Positions 24,644 to 36,553 of a DNA stretch of 61,531 nt are shown here, piece by piece. The notes below the pieces were generated by a model, which was not told the DNA's origin, did no database searches, and saw nothing but the letters and a program-made list of their open reading frames with translations. The stretch is taken from positions 115,717-177,247 of the forward strand of contig NAOQ01000013.1 of NCBI GenBank assembly GCA_002751075.1, given 5' to 3'. This DNA is from Ichthyophonus hoferi. Taxonomy: Eukaryota; Opisthokonta; Ichthyosporea; Ichthyophonida; Ichthyophonidae. The position numbers and the translations under genes are program-made. The first letter of the stretch is position 1, and each line of letters opens with the position of its first letter.

Positions 24644-27600
24644 ATGTTATCCTCGACAAAGTGTCACGTCAAATCCTGTCATAATGCTTTAAACAATTAT
24701 AAAGATGGGGACCAGTGGAATAGGGATGTAATTGTCATAACTGAGGCTATGAATAACAAGATTGACTTAATCAACATGCTCGTACAGAAGGTACTTGTAC
24801 ATCTCCTTTAAATATACAAAATATATAAACGAAAAGAATAAAATATGTGTATTTGAATGTAGGGTAACACTTTGCCTTTGTATTTTATACAACTTTATTT
24901 GATACTTATTTATTTTTTTGGTATAGAGAATTATTCATAGTGGTAGATTTAATATACATACATACATACATATATACATACATCAATACATCAATATAGT
25001 GGCTGAGTGAGATTGTGGTAAGCTGTTGATAGGTCGGGCCTTGGCACTATTAGTGGAAAAAAAAAACTTTACTGGCATAGAGAGCTTATCTTATGTGTTT
25101 AATTGCAAAACAAGAGTGCTGAATATATAAATGAATTCCTAGGGAATATCCATCTATAGATTCTAATTATTTTTTATTATCCAGGGTTAAATAAAAATAA
25201 ATATCAAATTCATTTTCATTTTATTTTAATGTAAGATTAAAAGGGACGCAACATAGAAACACTTATTGAAAAGTTGTTTATTTCAGGAGAAGACATTAAA
25301 AGAAAAAGATAATATGCCGTTAAAGAGATACATTAAGGACAAACGAGCAGAGTTGTGGATTCTTGATTCTCAACTATGCCTATTGCTGAAATCTAGTTCC
25401 AGTGTTACAGGCCCGATCATTGCAAAGTATGGATGAATGAGTGGATGATAATAATATTAATATATATTATAGCATATATAAAATGACTTGCATGAGCATC
25501 AACACAACTAAAAATAATAATAAAATAGCAATTTGATAATAAAGTGATTACATTTATGTAAAGCTTAAATATACCTTATAATGTGAAATCTAATTTCAGT
25601 TTTTGAACACTAAAGATAAATTAACCAGTCCATATGTCTTATTCTAACATATATGTACTTATTGGTGCACATTTTTATCTTAATATCTCCAATACTTGGG
25701 TTTTAGATGGAATTCTAGTAAGGTGTATGAGCTAAATAAATATTTTAGACCAACAAATCCATTTAATTACAGCAGAAAAAGGGCGAAATGTGATGTTCTG
25801 GACGCCTCCAATATGAAAGACACATCATTATCATTGCTTGGGAAAAGAGAAATAATGGTATCTATATCCTACTGTTGTCTTATTATTTTACCCTTGGTCT
25901 ATTTTTTTATGTTTTTTTAATTTTTCAGTGCACAACTGGATATGTTTTCTTAAATAAATATATTGTTATACCTAATAAAATATACCTACATATGCCGAAA
26001 ATTGCCCTTTAAATCACACTTAAATATAAAAGTATGATTGATAAAAGAATAAAAACAATCCTAATCATATATATGAACGAATGAGTGTATATGCATACAT
26101 ACATATGTAGGTGTGTATGCATGTATTTATGTATGTATACATGTATGTATACCACATATTTCTCTCTCTATCCACTCCCGTATCTACTTATATTTATCTT
26201 GTGTTGAACCACCAATTGCGTAGTATTATTAAAAGAAAATAAATATATTAGGATTATCATAAATGTTATGCTATTAATTATTATATTGTCATAAAGAATG
26301 AATAAGTTTTGTAAAATTTATATATAAAATCTGAACCCACAGTCAGTGTGTGGATAGATGTTGTTACGGCTAGAGAGTTGATAGGATTAGGTAATAGTAG
26401 ATATACAGGGATGTGTGAACTGCTACACATATAGATGGGTATAGTAAAATTAAACCAAGTCAATGAAATAGTTTGTTTGCGCATACCTAGAACAAGGATT
26501 TCTGTTGTCGTTATTACAATAGTATGCAGCCACGTAAAGATGAATGACTGTGAATAAAAGATGTAACAGTTAAACAATTCTAACTACTAATACATTTATT
26601 AGTAGCACAAACAATTACACTTTGGAAAAATTACTAGATTTTTATATACACATATTACATATATATAGATATAACTGTATATTGTTACTTGGAGTTGCAA
26701 CAATATTCTTACATATTATCCCTAACCCTATGTATACACTCTAATACTCTGAAATACATTACTTAATCGTTTGATATCTCTTCCATCACCTCTTTTTTAT
26801 GCAACCTTTTTACCTTTAATACGCATACATCGCTATAACAACAAATAAATTTTCTACTATACATACTTTATTCATTGTTCAATTAGACTTCAGTTGATAC
26901 ACGATGCATGGATAACTTGAAGCACAATCGTTTAAAGAATACCGATATGCATCAATTACCCAGGCTTACCTCAAATAGTTCCAATAGTTTAAATTATAAA
27001 CACCCTATTGAGAGTTGCCTATGCCTTGATAACGGTTCTAAGCATATACAAAGGGTACGTATTTTATTTATAATTATAGATCTGAGGCTGTTGCAGGTAT
27101 CTATAGGTTGGTGTCTAGGTGATGTACAGATAAAATAGGTATATGTGATATATTTGGTATGGATGTTATGTCATATATGATGGGTGCATAAAGATAATCT
27201 TAATAAGCCATTTCCCTTAATATAGTAGATATTATATATTCTTTTTATGTTGTATAAAACATTGTGTTCCATAATAATGCTAATGATGCTTGCGTAGCTG
27301 AGAGCAACAATTAGGATAATAAGAAATAAAAGGGTCCAGGACGAGTATTACTAATAATCAGCATGATGCTATGCTTGCGCAAGGGTGCATCAATTAACTT
27401 TTTTTTGCTGTGCATTTTTTCTATTTATTATTATGGGATTATAGGTATGTGCAAGTACTAACTGTAGATTACATGATCATTAATATGTTTGCAGCAAATA
27501 ATATTTTAATTTAAGTGAAAGTGTAAGTATAATCATATACATGTGCTTTTTCATGTACTTTAAAGTATGTATAATAACTAGGGATCAATTAATAGGATAC

Positions 27601-29646
27601 AGTTAGTCTGCGTATATATGATCCTCGATCTAGTACTTTTTTTAATTGCAAACTACTGTTAGTACATACGTACGTACCCTTACTATGATTTACCTTTCTT
27701 CTTATTTTATATCGAAAAGAGATTGCCTACAATTCAAATCTTTTTTGGTAAACCTCTATTACTTTTCATTTACAATCATGTTTTCATTTTAACCAGTTAA
27801 ATGATATTATGTGTCCTCTACTTACCCCTCCTCCACCTACTTTACCTATATTATTATTCCGTTATACAGATGATAAAACAAGCACAGAGAGATATTCATA
27901 ACCGAGCACTACATGCACAACAAACGCAATTACTTAACCTAACTGGAGACCTAGAGCTTACTATAAAGCAGGCCAGTGCGGTGTATAATGCATGGAGTGA
28001 GGCATGTAAGCCCTTAAATGGGGAAGAATATCCATTGGGAGCATTGGCTATGGAGTTTTTTGATCGATTATTTACCAGGTAGGTTAGCATATATTTATTG
28101 CAGTAATCGGACTTTTTAGGGCTACCAAAATATGCTATAGTGTCTGTGGGTATGGTATATATATATATCAGTATGTACTTATAAAATTTCAGATATTGCA
28201 TACATAAAAAAAGTAGATATCTTTATTGATATACTTCTCTGGATTTACCGGAATATGTTAACAATGGGTTTTCATTTGGCCTTCAGGATTTTGCCGCTAC
28301 CAATCTAGTTATTACACTACATTAACCAACATTTTCAATTTCCTATCAACAGGTTTATAAATTGAAGACTGCATTTTTATGTATATATCAACCAAAACAT
28401 CATTATTACTTTAGTGTCTTGATATATTTATTCTTTCACGGTGTAGGAGCTTCCGTCCAGTTAGTCTGTATTTATTTATATTTGACTATTCTTGTATTTT
28501 ACCATTCCTAATTTTTCAACGACACCATACGGTTGTCTATCTATTCTCTGCAGACGCCCAGAGATGAAAGCAGTTTTTGCAGATATACGCATGCAAAGTG
28601 AATTCTTTGCCGGTTTCATTGATCTGCTTATCCCCTCGCCCAACAAGAGATACAGCGATAAAGCATATAGTTTAGACCAACAGGCCCAAAAATATGCTTT
28701 CTTGAGCTTTGACCAAGATGATTATGAGTCTGTCTATGAAGCGTTAACAGACGTGGTTAGGAGAAGAATTGAAATTCTATTTGACAGTCGCACAAAGGAG
28801 TCGTGGTATGCAAGTTGTCGTATTCTTATCAGCTCACTATTAATAGCCCAAGTACCTTATCATCAACCACCATTAAATAAGCCCGCCAGGGTTCCTCGAC
28901 CTCTTCAGCTCCTTGTAAACCCTATGTACCTTCTAAAAAGTAGCAGTGGTAACAGTGCCAAAAACAATACTAGGGCTTATAGGAGACTTAGCTCATCACC
29001 GTCGGTGATAGCAATGCCATCAACTCTTGATAGTGCACAAAAATCTACAACCCTGATAATGAAGGACAGTATTATGCCAGAACTTACAATCAAGCAAGCC
29101 AAACAGATTTCTGTAGCCTGGGAAGAAGCGTGTAAGCCACAAATAACAAAGAAGGGGGAAAAGCAAGAGATGCCTTTAACTGTTATCTCAGAAATGTTTT
29201 TTGAGGATTTTTTTGCAAGATATCCTGCTTCTAGACAAGAAATCGGGAATTCATTGCGACTACAGGCAGGGTTTTTTACTTATTTGGTTTCAAATATTGT
29301 ACCCAATGTATATAACGTTAGAGATATCCCGAATAAGAGAACACATTATGAGTACATAGGTTCAACTCGGGAGATGTACAAAGCAGCTTGCGAGGCTCTT
29401 ACACATGTGTTAAGAAAGAGAATTTGTGATAGATTTAATACTGCACTTCAAGATGCATGGACAATCTCATGTAACCGGGCTATAGCGCGTATGCTCCTGA
29501 CGCAACAACGGGGTATTAGACGGAAATGTCAAATGAAGGTACCTTGCACTTTGCCCAAGATTAGTGCCCAAACAGTGTTGAGTTGCCTCCGCCCTGTAGG
29601 TGTTTACATACAACATCAGGAAGCATTGGAGGATGCCTCAATTTAA
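24644..29646 (+). CDS. Protein with two tandem globin-like domains
   Basis: Six exons join in consistent phase: 24644-24790, 25287-25426, 25707-25857, 26887-27054, 27870-28078, 28554-29646, giving about 635 residues. Residues 1-225 match nothing I recognise: Cys/His pairs near the N terminus, then a charged, possibly helical part. Globin-like domain 1 (about 231-371) has A-helix LTIKQASAVYNAW, the CD-region pattern FFDRLF..RPEMKAVF, an E-helix Gln (MQSEFF) and an F/G/H region ending in SWYASCRILISSLL. Domain 2 (about 447-588) repeats this (LTIKQAKQISVAW, FFEDFFARYP, LQAGFF, DAWTISCNRAIARMLL). Aligning the two without gaps, domain 2 has His536 where the haem-ligating proximal His is expected (THYEYIG), while domain 1 has Lys318 (QKYAFLS). 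A haem- and gas-binding or sensing role is inferred for domain 2 only. Exon 4 uses the acceptor at 26886. Confidence 0.82.
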
Positions 29647-31883
29647 TTCTAGTGTACAGTATTGTGCACCTACAAGATATTCCTGTAATTAAATTCCAAG
29701 GTAGTGATATGTATGCTAGGTTTTTCAACGGCATTGGTAGTTATAATACAATTGACTACTTGGAATTATGATATATATTACAAATTAGAAAAAACATTCC
29801 CATTATTCGTAATATGACTCGACTCTAGCATACCGATTTTCTTGTCTGCTAACATTTGCTAGATTCTAACCATCATATTTAAATGTGTCCTATCATTATA
29901 CATGTATAATGCATTATATTAATTGTGTAATAAATGGGCCAGTTCATTTTTAAAACAAATGTGACTATAACTCCTATGGGCATAAAAACAATACATATAC
30001 ATATAAACACGGGAATACATATATATGTTTATATATGTCAATATGCCGTTAACGTAAGTAGATATGTGGGTCAAATGTTTATGAATAATACAGATGCAGC
30101 ATCAATCAAGAATACAAACATAATTTAGTACAAGGGTCATGACCATTCGGCAGACAAACTCCCATGCTATGCATACTAAAATATATATATTTTTTCAGAT
30201 TTAAGATCAAAGTTAAAATATAGCACACTTAACCTGGATAACTTGATATATATATTCTTTAATTATAGATGACACTACACTGTTGTAAGCAATAACATTG
30301 TATATTATAAGTATGTCCGCATTTTAAAAAAGATTTTGTAAATTTTTGAAGCTTGTGTGGTTTTACGTTGCTACGTTTACACCTATCACATACTTAGACG
30401 GAATGCTATCAATCCCTCAATTAAATTAAAAGTCAAAGCAATCATAGTCAAAACACTAATAAATTTTAATAGATCCCTTAGTTCTATATAATAGTCTTCT
30501 ATAGTGACAAACCAGTTTACCAAACCATTTTGTTATATCCAACACATTCCGTACCATTTGGTATTATTTAAACAGGAATATTTAAATAACTTGAGTATTT
30601 TTATATATAGCTATAATCGTTTAATCTTATTAGCAATTATTATTACATATTGTGTAGTGGGAAAATTGTTACTGCAATCTACTGGTGTTAAATAGTAATT
30701 CAAACATAATATATCAAAATTAAACCAGTCCATGGCAGAGATCCTGCAACTATATATCAAGCCATATCAAATCATATGTTTGAGGATCCTGAAACGATAA
30801 CACATTGCTTAGGCATCCTGCCTAAGCCAAGTCCTGCTGACTTGTTTAGTAATAGAAATATGTCTTAGTAAGCCTGTACTCCGTGTATGTAAAGGAACAC
30901 GCTAAAATGTCCTTCCTTTAACTTGGTATTCTCTCTCTTTCTAAACAAATATAGTTCACGAGAGCGCATCTGTCTCTACTTATTATTCCCTACAATTATT
31001 TTATTTTATAGTAGGGTGAGTAGCTACCAGATGAAACAACGTGATGGATTCAAAGCTTATAAAACAATCCCTTTGTTGTATTTAATATCTTGACTATTTT
31101 TGCATAGCATTATTGCTTTATTGACCATACTATCAATTTATCAAGCTTCCACACACCAATATTCAGGAAAAGGGTATTTCAAAAAACTATATACCTTAAA
31201 AAAACACGGTATGGTCCAGTATTTACTTGGATGATCTATCTGTCCTATGTGCATAGAAAGAAAGGCAACAAGAGATAAAGGGAAATAATAATAATAATAT
31301 TTTAATTATTTCAAAAACTCAACATCATTTATGTCTCCATGGACTTGAACAATGCATTCTAGCCAATTATCATACACATCGCTTCAATGACTCTATAGGT
31401 GAGTAGGAAATTGGCTGCTATTTCATATACTCTACCCAAATATATATAAGAACAAATACTTAGACTTGCCAGATAATATCAATTAATTTTACCACATCAA
31501 AAATTACTTTCTTTCATACCAATGACCAAGTTTATTTCCATGTCAACATCTAAGTAGAGTCATTAATGTTCCTTTAAAATTATTAAAACTAATCATATAT
31601 ATGTAATAGTATAAGTTACTGTGGGTTTAGACTTTACCGAGTGTGTGGGCTGTGGCTTTACCTCGGATGCTGTATTTAAAGATTACCTAGGTTAGAGCAT
31701 TTACAAAAAGGTACAAGAATGCCAGTAGCAGTGAGGAAAGTGAACATACTATATAACTATTGGTTACCAGTTTCCAGTTATGGTTAAGCAAGTGTGTAAG
31801 CAACAATATCTAATTACTGGCAAAGAGCTGCTAATCGGTTTTGTTGAACATAAAGTCAGACACAGATAGTGTGGTTAGCTTAC
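29647..31883. other. Intergenic region between convergent genes
   Basis: AT-rich, carrying one copy of a degenerate repeat (30814-30895). From about 31620 onward it is similar to intron sequence of the neighbouring lectin gene. No independent gene is recognised. Confidence 0.5.
30814..30895 (+). repeat. Diverged direct repeat, copy A
   Basis: Clearly similar to 35862-35940 in the same orientation, sharing blocks such as CTTGTTTAG and CCGTGTATG. The two copies bracket the lectin gene. In translation both can read LPK-x-SP-A-x-LFSN, so they may descend from a coding exon. Confidence 0.65.
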
Positions 31884-31899
31884 CTGCAGGGAATCCAAA

Positions 31900-32000
31900 C
31901 ACTTCCACCTCACATAAAGTAAGAATTCCGTCTTGAGGAGCAGGCATTAATTGGATCTTCAACTTTGTGCCAGTTGGATTAACTCCGCCAGTTGAAGGAA
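31900..32000. repeat. 101-bp duplicated flank left of gap 1
   Basis: Identical to 32451-32551 immediately right of the N run. The left contig ends and the right contig begins with the same 101 bases, as expected for an unmerged overlap. Confidence 0.92.
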
Positions 32001-32450
32001 NNNNNNNNNNNNNNNNNNNNNNNNNNNNNNNNNNNNNNNNNNNNNNNNNNNNNNNNNNNNNNNNNNNNNNNNNNNNNNNNNNNNNNNNNNNNNNNNNNNN
32101 NNNNNNNNNNNNNNNNNNNNNNNNNNNNNNNNNNNNNNNNNNNNNNNNNNNNNNNNNNNNNNNNNNNNNNNNNNNNNNNNNNNNNNNNNNNNNNNNNNNN
32201 NNNNNNNNNNNNNNNNNNNNNNNNNNNNNNNNNNNNNNNNNNNNNNNNNNNNNNNNNNNNNNNNNNNNNNNNNNNNNNNNNNNNNNNNNNNNNNNNNNNN
32301 NNNNNNNNNNNNNNNNNNNNNNNNNNNNNNNNNNNNNNNNNNNNNNNNNNNNNNNNNNNNNNNNNNNNNNNNNNNNNNNNNNNNNNNNNNNNNNNNNNNN
32401 NNNNNNNNNNNNNNNNNNNNNNNNNNNNNNNNNNNNNNNNNNNNNNNNNN
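32001..32450. other. Assembly gap (450 N)
   Basis: A run of N inside the last lectin exon. Because both edges carry the same 101 bases, the true gap is probably zero. Removing the N run and one copy gives a continuous exon of 237 bp, close to its 232-bp paralogous exon at 33580-33811. Confidence 0.97.
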
Positions 32451-32551
32451 CACTTCCACCTCACATAAAGTAAGAATTCCGTCTTGAGGAGCAGGCATTA
32501 ATTGGATCTTCAACTTTGTGCCAGTTGGATTAACTCCGCCAGTTGAAGGAA
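32451..32551. repeat. 101-bp duplicated flank right of gap 1
   Basis: Exact copy of 31900-32000. Probably an assembly artefact and not a biological repeat. Confidence 0.92.
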
Positions 32552-35500
32552 CTTCGCATGTAACCCACAGTATGGTGTCGTAGCACTAACCATTTTAGGG
32601 CCACAAGGTTTATCATCCACGGTAACCACAACGTTTCCAAGGGAATTCAAAAAACCAGCACGATTGATGACCTATTGAAGGAATTGATGTTTAGGGAGTG
32701 CCATATATAGTTAAATATGCAACATATGTAAAGTAACTAGATGACGCCAATAGGCCTCCATATTTAATGTGATCATAACCAACAATGTGAAAAAAGAACG
32801 TTGTAGATCTAGAGATTACACAACATAATGAGCTAAGAGAGGTCATTGAAAGACAAGCAAACTGATGCTATTTGATATTTGTATGCCAATCATTAGGTAT
32901 GTATTTAAAGATTTATCTCAGCAAAAAACCTTAATATAATGGACCGTATAATTGCCACCCAAGTCAACAGTCCACCATGGCTGATTCATTCCACGTTTAG
33001 TTTGGGTACATGTGTGCAGATTGCTATCAATAGCGTACTTGGACCCAGAAAGTGATTTTTGGGTAGAAGACTAATTTGTCGTATGATCGATTACTGTGTA
33101 ATAAGATGCTTAGTTAGAAAACAAAAGTGCTTTTATACTTAGAGACCCCACCTTAAAAAACAAATCCCATATAAACGGCCACAACCCCTGTTAACCTCTG
33201 GGGGAAATGGCTACATTGGATGCTAATTAATGCTAAAATATAAGCATCAGCGTCACCTAGGTATATACACCAATGATCTCACATCAAATGTCACGCCCAA
33301 ATAAATACTTGCAATCAATTTGGGATACTGTGTATGTATGTGGCTCTGGCTTATTCTTATGTAGTGTATTTAAAGATCGCCTTGATTAGAACATATACCA
33401 TAATATTCGAAATCACGCTAATAACAGTAAGGAAGGTGAACATATTATAAAACTATTGATTACCAGTTTTCAGTTATTGTTGAGGAAGTGTATAGACAAC
33501 AATTTCTGCTTACTAGCAGAGAGCTGTTAAAAGACTTTGTTGAAAATAGTATCATATACCGATACAGTGGTTAACTTACATACACCATGTGCGACTCCAA
33601 GCACATCCACCTCACATAAAGTGAGAACTCCGGCCTCTCTAGGGGCATTTATCAGTTGGATCCTCAACACTCGGCCAGTTGGATGATTAGGACAACCAAT
33701 TCGCACATGTAGGTAACCACCATCAACCAGTTTAGGTCCACACAGGTGACCGTCCACAGTTACCACAACATTTCCAAGACGATTCATTAGGGCATGATTA
33801 TAATTGGTGATCTATGGAAGGAATTGTTTTTAAAAGAGTGTCAAATAAAGCTATATATATGCAACACATGTGAATTAACTAAATGATGCCAAAAGGTCTC
33901 TATATGTAATGTGACCAAGGCAAATAAGGTTAAAAACAAATCTGTAAATCTATAGATTGCATAACATAACAAGCCAGAAGAAATTTATAAAAGAATTCCA
34001 AGATAAATGAACTAATACTATGTAAAAATTATATACCAATTATTAGGAATGTTTATAAAGATCTACTTCAGTGAAATACCTCAATAGAATGGACGGTGAC
34101 ATTACCACCCATGTCAACCTCCCACCATGGCTGATAAACACCGGGTAGGTAAGGCTGAGTTATGGTACATGTTGTTGGATTGCCATCATTAGCCCTAGGA
34201 GTCATCCGATCTAGACTCCAGTTAGAAGACTGTTTGGACGGATATCCAATTACTGCGTAACAGGGTGCTCAGTTAGCAAATAAAAACAAATTTTAGATCT
34301 AAAGGTTCCACCTTAATAAACTCTAATTCCCTATGAATGAGTACAAAGCGTTTATGTCAACTTCTAGGAAAAATAGATATATTGATACTAATTAATGTTG
34401 CAATATAAGGTCAGTTCCAGATAGGTATATACATTATACGATCCCACATCAGATATTGATATTATGCCCAAATAAATACTTACGATCAATTATGGTTAGT
34501 TTGGACGGCTCTGGCTCTCCACATACATCAAATGCGCGAAGCAGAAAGTTAGGAGGAAGGTGAGATTCCGTTGTCACTCAATTACAGAATCACGAACTCC
34601 ATTACCCTCGCCAGTAATAGAAAATATTTGCGTGGCATCATCCATGACTTTTTCACCACATAATTTACCATCCACAGTCACCATATAATGAATTGGAGCT
34701 ACATTAAGCTCATCCCTCGTACTGAACTGTAAGAGAAAAGCAACGTCAGCAACAAAAACCACTTGACCTTTCTAATGCATTGTATCTTGATGCTGTGGGC
34801 TCATAAACGACATTAAAACTACACCCAATTTACTAGTGCCACAGTAACAATAGAAAAGCCCTGATATATATTTAAAGGAATAAGCTATTATATAGTTTTG
34901 CATTATTATGGCTATATGCATTGATGAATGAATATGTAACACGGCGTTTATCACAAGGACTTACCGAAATTTCCTTGATAAGCCTAGGGTTATCCAAATT
35001 AACTTGCGAGAACCTTTTTGGGGTGTCAGACACAAACTGGCAACTCTTCAAATGATAGTCACTCACTGAGATGGGTAAATACTTGGGTTAACAAATAAAT
35101 TCATACTAAAACTTTCCAGTGTTTATAAATTGAAACAAAATTAAAGATTACAGAAGCACCATGAAAAGGCCTTTCAAGGAAAAAGGCATGCAAAAATGTC
35201 ACAAAAGAATATTCCTGCTGAGTCTATGATATGTATGTTCACCACATGACCCTAATCAAGCTACCATGAAACTTAATGCTTACAGTAGCCTGGGCTGGAC
35301 AGGTCACAGAGCGCACTGCCGACATGAGCAAGGGAAAGAAGTATAAGTGGCAACATTGATTTGAACATTTAAAACATTCAATTTACTGTAATTACTTTCT
35401 TCAACTGACACTCTTATATATAGGTTCCGTGTGCCAGAAACTGATAGCCTTGTATGCATTTAGGCGTAGATAGTTATTTTTTAGATTCGTGTATGTCATA

Positions 35501-35861
35501 TGAAGGAAATTATCAGTAAATACCATTAAATAAACGAAACAAGTATTTTTAGATTTACGTATGTGTCAGATTGGCAAGGGAAAACATAGGTACGTACCAC
35601 CAAATAAACAATAATCCACAAGTTAAATTGTGCTAAAACATAAATAGTTAATTAATTCAATCTAGTTATTTCTTTACATACTATAATTATTTAATAATAT
35701 TAGCAATTGCTTTTACATAAACAGTTAATTCAATCTATTGCTGCTAAATGGTCATGGATATTTATTTAAGGCACAGGCTTTGTTAAAATAACTTGGATCC
35801 CAATTCTTTATTCTTTTACCCTTGTGTGTACGGAAATGCACAATTTTACGGTAAAGCTGTA

Positions 35862-35940
35862 CATCTGCCTAAGATAAGTCCCGCGAACTTGTTTAGCAAT
35901 GAAAATGTCTTTGCATATCTGTATTCCGTGTATGCAAAGG
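35862..35940 (+). repeat. Diverged direct repeat, copy B
   Basis: Partner of 30814-30895, same orientation, about 5 kb apart, on the other side of the lectin gene. It lies in an open frame (35793-36128) without an ATG start. Confidence 0.65.
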
Positions 35941-36510
35941 GCCAGTCATGTTTCGCCATTTTTGTTCTTTTATTGATACTATATTCTAAACTGTTGCGCA
36001 AGATATTGATTACTTTTTCTTATATTTCACATATCCCTTTTATGGAAATCAATATCAATAGTATATTTTATGTCAATATGGAAACCGATTGTAAGAAGGC
36101 TGCAGTAAAGGACACCTTCGCTATTTAGAATTTCTGTTTTACTGTTACAATAACGCAATCGAGTACCTGTATAACTTTGTAAAAATAATTAAATGTAAAT
36201 AGTAGTTCAGAATATGACAGCACATTTATTATTATTTCTTATTCTACAATATAAAACTTTAAAAAAAATTAATAGCTTTTTGTATACACAACTAACACTT
36301 GCTGTCCAGTAATATTTAATCTAATCTAATCAGCTAACTAATGAAATAATAATATTTTGGAGCCGCGCATTGTTACCTTATACAGATGTCTATGCAATGG
36401 ATATATGAATAATTAATTACATTAACTGCAAGATAAATTGGAAAATCAATCCCTTCTGACATTGGCTGAAATTGACGAATTAGTTCCACATCAACGTTTA
36501 GTAGCTAGTA

Positions 36511-36553
36511 GCGTATTATATATTATGTGTAATATAATATTTATATAATACGC
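36511..36553. repeat. Inverted repeat, 12-bp arms
   Basis: GCGTATTATATA at 36511-36522 is the exact reverse complement of 36542-36553, with a 19-bp AT-rich spacer. It can form a stem-loop. No target-site duplication was seen to support a mobile element. Confidence 0.6.

Larger units (their letters stand above)
31620..34500 (-). repeat. Tandem duplication carrying F-type lectin domain exons
   Basis: Sequence from about 31620 to 33329 (less the gap and its duplicated flank, so about 1.15 kb real) is similar along its length to about 33330-34500. Each unit contains one exon pair for one lectin domain plus both introns, in the same order. Intron sequences are still alignable, so the duplication is moderately recent. 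A more diverged third domain lies at 34484-35065. Confidence 0.75.
31884..35356 (-). pseudogene. Secreted multi-domain F-type (fucolectin-like) lectin, partly decayed
   Basis: Minus-strand exons: 35356-35284 (signal peptide, MLPLILLSLAHVGSALC), 35065-34965, 34726-34484, 34252-34080, 33811-33580, 33093-32930, 32671-31884 (interrupted by the gap). Three F-type lectin domains follow the signal peptide. Domain 2 (exons 34252-34080 and 33811-33580) is intact, with the family hallmarks QPWWEVDMGGNVTVHSIE, NRLGNVVVTVDGHLCGP and LTLCEVDVLG. Domain 1 lacks the usual first part of the fold and changes frame within its second exon near 34600. Domain 3 has an in-frame TAG where domain 2 has CAG (near 33068) and a frame change near 32580. 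F-type lectins bind fucose and other sugars and are secreted. Splice phases are otherwise consistent. The last exon ends at a donor with no following exon found. Either a decaying gene or local sequence errors. Confidence 0.75.

Noticed and set aside
31959-32513. Open frames of 158-184 codons across the first N run
   Set aside because: They consist almost entirely of unknown residues created by the gap. The same holds for the frames across 44062-44619.
33060-33075. In-frame TAG at a Gln position of lectin domain 3, suggesting an alternative genetic code
   Set aside because: TAG, TAA and TGA all serve as stops of intact genes in the same window (CHCHD4, FDXR, CNOT2), and no intact gene contains an internal TAG. 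A mutation is the simpler explanation.
35793-36128. A 111-codon ORF as a gene
   Set aside because: No ATG start, no splice-supported extension and no domain. Part of it is a diverged repeat also found at 30814-30895.
36511-36553. MITE-type transposon from the 12-bp inverted repeat
   Set aside because: No target-site duplication and no second copy in the window. A chance AT-rich hairpin is equally likely.
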